A stretch of DNA of 5,356 bases, taken from contig CALGOK010000049.1 of the NCBI GenBank assembly GCA_937961295.1, positions 1-5,356 of the forward strand, in the 5' to 3' direction. Positions 1 through 5,356 of the stretch are shown here, in pieces (within the stretch, counting starts at the first letter, position 1; the number at the start of each line of letters is the position of its first letter). A model generated the notes under the pieces. It did no database searches and had not been told where the DNA came from. It saw only the letters and a program-made list of their open reading frames with translations. This stretch comes from an uncultured Gemmatimonadota bacterium. GTDB taxonomy: Bacteria > Gemmatimonadota > Gemmatimonadetes > Gemmatimonadales > GWC2-71-9. The translations under genes were made by a program, and so were the position numbers.

Positions 1-319
1 GGTGCCGGCGCCGGCGCCCGCCACCGGGCTGATGGCCCGCCTGGCCCGGCCGATCGACGACCTCGGCCTGTCGGTGCGCTCGCTCAACTCGCTCAAGAAC
101 TCCAACATCCGCACCCTGCGCGACCTGGTGGAGTTCTCCGGCGACGAGCTGCTCAAGGTCAAGAACGTCGGCGACAAGGCGCTGCAGGAGATCGCCGAGC
201 TGCTGCAGCCGGAAGGCCTCAGCTTCGGGATGCAGTTCGAGGAGGTCGATGGCGACCTCCGGATCGTCGACCAGGGGACGTCGCCGATGGCGACGGCCGG
301 CACCGAAGGGGAAGGCTGA
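1..319 (+). CDS. rpoA: RNA polymerase alpha subunit, C-terminal part (5' end outside window)
   Basis: This is the 3' end of the gene for the alpha subunit of DNA-directed RNA polymerase. The reading frame enters from the left edge, so the N-terminal assembly domain is missing only because of the window cut. Visible first is an Ala/Pro-rich stretch (residues 2-8 of the visible part), which fits the flexible linker. It is followed by the C-terminal domain (about residues 13-75), which contacts UP-element DNA and activators. Recalling E. coli alpha, the equivalents of DNA-contact residues R265, N268, G296, K298 and E302 are present (VRSLN at 25-29, NVGDK at 55-59). C269 is Ser and S299 is Ala here. 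An acidic, Gly-rich tail follows. The stop is TGA at 317-319, and rplQ starts 3 nt later, the usual end of the alpha operon. Identity is very secure. Confidence 0.96.
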   Translation, partial: VPAPAPATGLMARLARPIDDLGLSVRSLNSLKNSNIRTLRDLVEFSGDELLKVKNVGDKALQEIAELLQPEGLSFGMQFEEVDGDLRIVDQGTSPMATAGTEGEG

Positions 320-322
320 GTC

Positions 323-679
323 ATGCGGCATCGGGTCAAGGGACGCCAGCTCTCGCGCACCGCGTCGCACAAGCGCGCGCTGATGCGCAACATGGCGGCG
401 TCGCTGTTCCGCCACGAGGGGATCACCACCACCGTCGCCAAGGCGAAGGAGCTGCGGCCGTACGCCGAGAAGCTCGTCACCCTTGCGCGCCGGGGCGACC
501 TCCACGCCGTGCGCCAGGCGGAGCGGAAGATCAAGGATCGCGAGATCCTCACCAAGCTGTTCAAGGAGATCGGACCGCGGTTCGCCGCCCGGCCCGGGGG
601 CTACACCCGGATCCTCAAGCTGGGCCACCGGCCCGGCGACGGCGCCGAGATGGCGCGGATCGAGCTCGTCGCCGAGTGA
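323..679 (+). CDS. rplQ: 50S ribosomal protein L17
   Basis: This 118-residue protein matches bacterial ribosomal protein L17, a large-subunit protein near the peptide exit tunnel. The E. coli protein is about 127 residues, so this one is complete and slightly short at the C terminus. Visible family signatures are the start MRHRVKGRQLSR, the HKRALMRNMAASLF stretch (residues 16-29), ITTTVAKAKELRP (34-46) and the C-terminal GGYTRILKLGHRPGDGAEMA (91-110). The protein is strongly basic, as expected for an rRNA binder. The ATG start is supported by the conserved N terminus and by an AAGG Shine-Dalgarno at 312-315, inside the last codons of rpoA, with a 7-nt spacer. It follows rpoA by 3 nt and is the last gene before a strong terminator, so it closes the alpha operon. 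Confidence 0.97.
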   Translation: MRHRVKGRQLSRTASHKRALMRNMAASLFRHEGITTTVAKAKELRPYAEKLVTLARRGDLHAVRQAERKIKDREILTKLFKEIGPRFAARPGGYTRILKLGHRPGDGAEMARIELVAE

Positions 680-707
680 CGACGGCGATGCGACGGGCGA
701 CGTGGCG

Positions 708-736
708 ACGGGGGACCTTCGGGTCCCCCGTTTTTT
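708..736 (+). terminator. Intrinsic terminator of the rpoA-rplQ operon
   Basis: A perfect 10-bp stem (708-717 ACGGGGGACC pairing with 722-731) closes a TTCG tetraloop at 718-721 in the very stable C(UUCG)G context. A run of six T (731-736) follows at once. It begins 28 nt after the rplQ stop. This is a canonical rho-independent terminator for plus-strand transcription. No T run exists on the other side, so it should be one-directional. Confidence 0.95.
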
Positions 737-759
737 CTGCCGGGCGGCCCGGAATGACA

Positions 760-790
760 ACGGGCGGCCTCCGCGTGGGAGGCCGCCCGT
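760..790 (-). terminator. Strong hairpin between convergent genes, probable rpmB terminator
   Basis: A perfect 13-bp GC-rich stem (760-772 with 778-790) has a 5-nt loop (773-777). It lies about 90 nt beyond the rpmB stop and after the rplQ terminator. Read on the minus strand, the stem is followed by TGTCATT, only a weak U-rich stretch, and on the plus strand by G-rich sequence. It is therefore a plausible but imperfect terminator for rpmB. It could also act as a two-way barrier or 3'-end stabiliser. Its right arm can pair as well with CGGGCGGCC at 741-749, a second copy of 761-769. Confidence 0.55.
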
Positions 791-827
791 GGGGGGTGGC
801 TGGGGAGAGGGGTCCCTCGCCGGCGGA

Positions 828-868
828 GAGATCCCTCATCGTCGCCTGCGGCGACTCCTCGGGACGAC
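828..868 (+). repeat. Probable dispersed REP-like intergenic element
   Basis: The stretch has the form GAGATCCCTC, then a hairpin (841-846 GTCGCC with 850-855 GGCGAC, 3-nt loop), then CTCCTCGGGACGAC. From memory, intergenic palindromic repeats of the general form GAGATCCCTC...CTCCTCGGGATGACA are widespread in several high-GC environmental phyla. This copy resembles them with small changes. The CCCGGAATGACAAC string at 748-761 looks like the tail of a second, truncated copy in the same orientation. The family assignment is recollection and was not tested by search. Confidence 0.4.
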
Positions 869-876
869 CGCCGAGT

Positions 877-893
877 CGACCGCTAGGCGGTCG
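877..893. repeat. Small palindrome spanning the rpmB stop codon
   Basis: A perfect 7-bp inverted repeat (877-883 CGACCGC with 887-893 GCGGTCG) has a 3-nt centre that includes part of the rpmB TAG stop (minus strand, 883-885). It could form a short hairpin at the end of the rpmB message. There is no T run next to it, so it is not a terminator by itself. In sequence this GC-rich it may be chance. Confidence 0.35.
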
Positions 894-1077
894 CCTTCGC
901 CACCTTGCCGCTCTTGATGCAGCGGGTGCAGACCTGGACCCGCTTGGGGGCCTCGTCCACCAGCACGCGGACGGTCTGCAGGTTCGGCATCCAGCGCCGC
1001 TTGCGCCGGTTGTTGGCGTGGCTGACGTGGTTGCCGGTCGTCGGCCCCTTGCCGCAGACGGTGCAGACGCGTGCCAT
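883..1077 (-). CDS. rpmB: 50S ribosomal protein L28
   Basis: This 64-residue, strongly basic protein is ribosomal protein L28 of the large subunit. Visible signatures are MARVCTVCGKGP (1-12), GNHVSHANNRRKRRWMPNLQ (15-34) and VCTRCIKSGKV (49-59). Two CxxC pairs, C5/C8 and C50/C53, form the four-cysteine zinc-binding version (the C+ form). Zinc binding is inferred from the motif. The length is normal for the short L28 type. The ATG is chosen because the family N terminus begins there and an AAGGAGT Shine-Dalgarno sits 7 nt upstream (1085-1091, minus strand). The gene stands alone, convergent with rplQ and divergent from gmd. The zinc-binding form lets one ask whether a cysteine-free paralogue under zinc control exists elsewhere in the genome. 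None is in this window. Confidence 0.96.
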   Translation of the reverse strand: MARVCTVCGKGPTTGNHVSHANNRRKRRWMPNLQTVRVLVDEAPKRVQVCTRCIKSGKVAKATA

Positions 1078-1084
1078 GGTTCGG

Positions 1085-1091
1085 ACTCCTT
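1085..1091 (-). promoter_or_regulatory. Ribosome-binding site of rpmB
   Basis: AAGGAGT on the minus strand matches the 16S anti-Shine-Dalgarno closely. A 7-nt spacer separates it from the rpmB ATG at 1075-1077, which confirms that start. It is the strongest ribosome-binding site in the window, as expected for a highly expressed ribosomal protein. Confidence 0.85.
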
Positions 1092-1119
1092 GATACTAGG
1101 TTCTAGACAGCCCTCCAAT
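1090..1119 (+). promoter_or_regulatory. Weak candidate promoter for gmd-rmd-carB
   Basis: TTGATA at 1090-1095 matches the -35 consensus at 5 of 6 positions. TCCAAT at 1114-1119, 18 nt further on, matches the -10 consensus at 4 of 6. The rplQ terminator upstream and the divergent orientation of rpmB mean that gmd should have its own promoter in 1078-1219. This is the best pair I could find by eye. If it is used, the message would carry the whole heptamer inverted repeat in its leader. Consensus matching in an uncharacterised high-GC bacterium is unreliable. Confidence 0.25.
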
Positions 1120-1131
1120 CTAGCGGAGGGG

Positions 1132-1209
1132 GGGTGAAGGGTAAAGGGTGAAGGGTGAAGGGGTTTCCGCCCCGCGCCCCCTTTACCCTTCACCCATCAC
1201 CCTTCACCA
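1132..1209. repeat. Inverted repeat built from GGGTGAA-type heptamers
   Basis: The left arm holds four tandem heptamers (1132-1138 GGGTGAA, 1139-1145 GGGTAAA, 1146-1152 and 1153-1159 GGGTGAA) and ends in GGGG. The right arm is the inverse series after a C run: TTTACCC (1182-1188), TTCACCC (1189-1195), ATCACCC (1196-1202) and TTCACC (1203-1208). Pairing 1133-1163 with 1178-1208 gives 31 positions with 28 Watson-Crick pairs, one G-U and two mismatches, around a 14-nt loop (1164-1177). It lies between divergent rpmB and gmd and ends directly against the gmd Shine-Dalgarno. Its role is unknown. A dispersed repeat family, a leader hairpin or a slippage-prone locus are all possible. Confidence 0.9.
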
Positions 1210-1212
1210 GGG
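1209..1212 (+). promoter_or_regulatory. Ribosome-binding site of gmd
   Basis: AGGG is placed 7 nt before the ATG at 1220-1222. It supports that start over an in-frame GTG at 1148, which lies inside the heptamer repeat. The site begins exactly where the right repeat arm ends, so folding of the leader could affect ribosome access. It is a short and rather weak site. Confidence 0.55.
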
Positions 1213-1219
1213 TCGCAGA

Positions 1220-2182
1220 ATGCCACGAGCGCTGATCACGGGAATCACCGGCCAGGACGGGTCCTACCTCGCCGAGTACCTCCTCGAGAAGGGATACGAG
1301 GTGGTTGGCGTCGTGCGCCGCACGTCGCACCACTCCTACGAGCGGATCGACCACCTGATCCCGCGGGTGCGGATCGAGGCGGCCGACCTGCTCGACCAGC
1401 ACTCGCTCACCAACGTGGTGCGCGAGGTGCAGCCCGACGAGGTGTACAACCTCGCGGCCCAGTCGTTCGTGCCGACGTCGTTCACCCAGCCCGTCCTCAC
1501 GGGCGAGTTCACCGCGCTCGGCGTCACGCGCATCCTCGAGGCGATCCGGCTCGCCTGCCCGACGGCGAAGTTCTACCAGGCGTCGAGCTCGGAGATGTTC
1601 GGCAAGGTGCGCGCGACGCCGCAGGACGAGGACACCCCGTTCCACCCGCGCTCGCCGTACGGGGTGGCCAAGCTCTACGGCCACTGGATCACCGTGAACT
1701 ATCGCGAGAGCTACGGGCTCTACGCGGTGAGCGGCATCCTGTTCAACCACGAGTCGCCGCGCCGCGGCGTGGAGTTCGTCACCCGCAAGGTCAGCATGGG
1801 CGTGGCACGCATCGCCCGCGGGCTCGACACCGAGCTCCGCCTCGGCAACCTCGAGGCACAGCGCGACTGGGGCTTCGCGGGCGACTACGTCGACGCGATG
1901 TGGCGCATGCTGCAGCAGGACGAGCCGAAGGACTACGTGGTGGGCACCGGCGAGACCCACAGCGTGGGCGACCTGGTGCGGGTGGCGTTCGAGCACGTGG
2001 GGCTCGACTGGCGCCAGCACGTGGTGCAGGACCCGCGCTTCTACCGCCCCGCCGAGGTGGACCTGCTGCTCGCCGACCCGTCGCGCGCGCGCGATGAGCT
2101 CGGCTGGGAACCGAAGACGTCGTTCGAGGAACTGGTGCGGATGATGGTCGACGCCGACCTGGCGGGACTCCCCAAGTCGTGA
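1220..2182 (+). CDS. gmd: GDP-mannose 4,6-dehydratase
   Basis: This 320-residue cytoplasmic enzyme of the extended short-chain dehydrogenase family converts GDP-D-mannose to GDP-4-keto-6-deoxy-D-mannose with bound NADP(H). The nucleotide-binding signature TGITGQDGSYL (7-17) is characteristic of Gmd. The catalytic region has SSSEMFG (122-128; S123 and E125 align with the E. coli Thr/Glu pair) and the YxxxK pair Y147/K151. NHESPRRG (176-183) and RDWGFAGDYV (215-224) are further family motifs. The length is normal. The ATG is chosen because the family N terminus (MPRALITGITGQDG) starts there and AGGG lies 7 nt upstream. An in-frame GTG at 1148 would add 24 residues of translated repeat. The stop overlaps the rmd start by 4 nt, and rmd encodes the next step, which supports the assignment. 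Confidence 0.95.
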   Translation: MPRALITGITGQDGSYLAEYLLEKGYEVVGVVRRTSHHSYERIDHLIPRVRIEAADLLDQHSLTNVVREVQPDEVYNLAAQSFVPTSFTQPVLTGEFTALGVTRILEAIRLACPTAKFYQASSSEMFGKVRATPQDEDTPFHPRSPYGVAKLYGHWITVNYRESYGLYAVSGILFNHESPRRGVEFVTRKVSMGVARIARGLDTELRLGNLEAQRDWGFAGDYVDAMWRMLQQDEPKDYVVGTGETHSVGDLVRVAFEHVGLDWRQHVVQDPRFYRPAEVDLLLADPSRARDELGWEPKTSFEELVRMMVDADLAGLPKS

Positions 2183-3103
2183 GCAGGCTGCTGGTGACCG
2201 GTCCTGACGGCTCCGTCGGCCGCGGGCTGGTGCGCGAGGCGCGCCGGCAGGGCCACGACGTGGTGGCGGTCCCCGGCCCGGGCGGCGCGCCGCCCGGCGC
2301 GTGGCTCGATCCCGATGACGCGATGCATGTGGCCACCTTCGAGGCCGATCTCACCCAGTCGGCCGATCGCGCCCGGATCGCCGCGGCGGAGGTCGACGCG
2401 ATCGTGCACCTGGCCGCCGTCTCCTCGGGCGCTGACGCCCGACGGGATCCTGCCCTGGCCAACCAGGTCAACGCCCAGGCGACGATCGGCCTCGGGCAGG
2501 CGCTCGAGGCGATCGGAGCACGGCCGCGGCTGCTGTTCGTGTCCACCGCGGAGGTCTATGGCGCGGGCCACGACGGTCCGATTGCGGAGACGACTCCACC
2601 TGCGCCGATCTCGCCCTACGCGGAGAGCAAGTGGCAGGCGGAGCAGGGTCTTGGCGGCCTGTTCGCCAGCGGCATCATGGTCACCACCGCACGGCCGTTC
2701 CCGCACACCGGCCCCGGCCAGGACAGCCGCTTCGTGCTGCCGGCGTTCGCCCGGCGGCTCCTCGAGGCGCGGCGCACCGGCGAGCGCGAGATCGCCGTGG
2801 GCAACCTCGACGTGGTGCGCGACTTCCTTGATGTCCGCGACGTGGTGCGGGCCTACCTGCTGCTGCTCGAGCGCGGCGAGGCCGGCGGGGTGTACAACGT
2901 GGCCTCGGGCACCGGCCAGCACCTCGAGCAGTGTTTCCGGGACCTGGCCCGGCTGGTGGGGGTCGAGGCGGTCCCGGTGCGGGATGCGTCGCTGGTGCGT
3001 CCCGCCGATATTTCCGGGCGGGTCGGCGACCCGGCACGGCTCGTCGCGGCGACCGGGTGGTCGCCGCAGTTCTCCTTCGAACGCACGCTCCAGGACCTGG
3101 TGG

Positions 3104-3120
<17 letters not shown>
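2179..3120 (+). CDS. rmd: NAD(P)-dependent sugar-nucleotide reductase, probable GDP-6-deoxy-D-mannose reductase
   Basis: This 313-residue extended short-chain dehydrogenase probably reduces the Gmd product at C4 to give GDP-D-rhamnose. Visible are the cofactor loop TGPDGSVG (7-14), VHLAAVSS (76-83), the catalytic strand VSTAEVYG (121-128), the YxxxK pair Y147/K151, RPFPHTGPGQ (172-181), GNLDVVRDFLDVRDVVRAY (208-226) and VYNVASG (238-244). The GPGQ and VRDF(L/T)DVRDVVRAY motifs resemble Rmd enzymes more than GDP-fucose synthases. Odd: the usual Asn of RPFNHTGPGQ is Pro175. The start is GTG at 2179, sharing GTGA with the gmd stop. Only a weak GGGA lies upstream (11-nt spacer), so translation probably depends on coupling. 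The 3' end overlaps carB by 17 nt. Another 4-keto-sugar reductase or epimerase is possible, so the exact product is less sure than the family. Confidence 0.78.
3092..3095 (+). promoter_or_regulatory. Ribosome-binding site of carB inside rmd
   Basis: AGGA lies 8 nt before the carB ATG at 3104-3106 and within the last codons of rmd. It supports the start whose product begins MPKRTDLSS, the conserved CarB N terminus, and suggests that carB is translated from the rmd message. Confidence 0.6.

Positions 3121-5356
<2,236 letters not shown>

Noticed and set aside
1111..1130. Short inverted repeat CCCTCC/GGAGGG as an operator
   Set aside because: The arms are 6 bp with an 8-nt gap in a GC-rich region, and the right arm merges with the G run before the repeat. 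This is too weak to call a regulator site.
615..1193. Open frames across the rplQ-rpmB region other than the ribosomal genes
   Set aside because: They run over a terminator, repeats and the opposite strand of rpmB, and their translations are low-complexity Arg/Pro/Gly sequences.
1132..1209. CRISPR array or origin iterons
   Set aside because: Units are contiguous 7-mers without spacers and are arranged as facing arms. No cas or replication initiator gene is nearby.
1148..1219. N-terminal extension of Gmd from a GTG at 1148
   Set aside because: The extra 24 residues would translate the heptamer repeat. The conserved family N terminus begins at the ATG at 1220, which has a properly spaced AGGG.

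Overview
This 5.4-kb window is a very GC-rich, gene-dense piece of bacterial chromosome. The bacterial-type RNA polymerase alpha C-terminal domain followed by L17 is the end of a standard ribosomal-protein operon. The strong G/C preference at third codon positions and the short CxxC-type L28 fit a high-GC, non-proteobacterial lineage. Gemmatimonadota- or Chloroflexota-like soil or environmental bacteria are my guess, but the phylum cannot be fixed from this window.

Layout: (1) 1-679, plus strand: the 3' end of rpoA and complete rplQ, separated by 3 nt and closed by a textbook intrinsic terminator with a UUCG tetraloop (708-736). (2) 680-882: a convergent intergenic region with a second strong hairpin (760-790) and a likely dispersed REP-like element (828-868). 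(3) 883-1077, minus strand: rpmB (L28). (4) 1078-1219: a divergent intergenic region dominated by an inverted repeat made of GGGTGAA-type heptamers. (5) 1220-5356, plus strand: gmd, rmd and carB, with overlapping gene ends. carB runs off the right edge after 751 codons.

How the genes work together: gmd and rmd encode the two consecutive steps from GDP-mannose to GDP-D-rhamnose, a nucleotide sugar for surface polysaccharide or glycoconjugate synthesis. Their 4-nt overlap suggests translational coupling. carB (carbamoyl-phosphate synthase large chain, for pyrimidines and arginine) starts inside the last codons of rmd, so a core biosynthetic gene appears to be co-transcribed with a sugar-nucleotide pair. 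No carA is visible before it.

I found no mobile element, CRISPR array, tRNA, rRNA or phage gene, and no clear candidate for an undescribed system. The points most worth a second look are the heptamer inverted repeat (with quadruplex potential on both strands) directly against the gmd ribosome-binding site, and the rmd/carB overlap.
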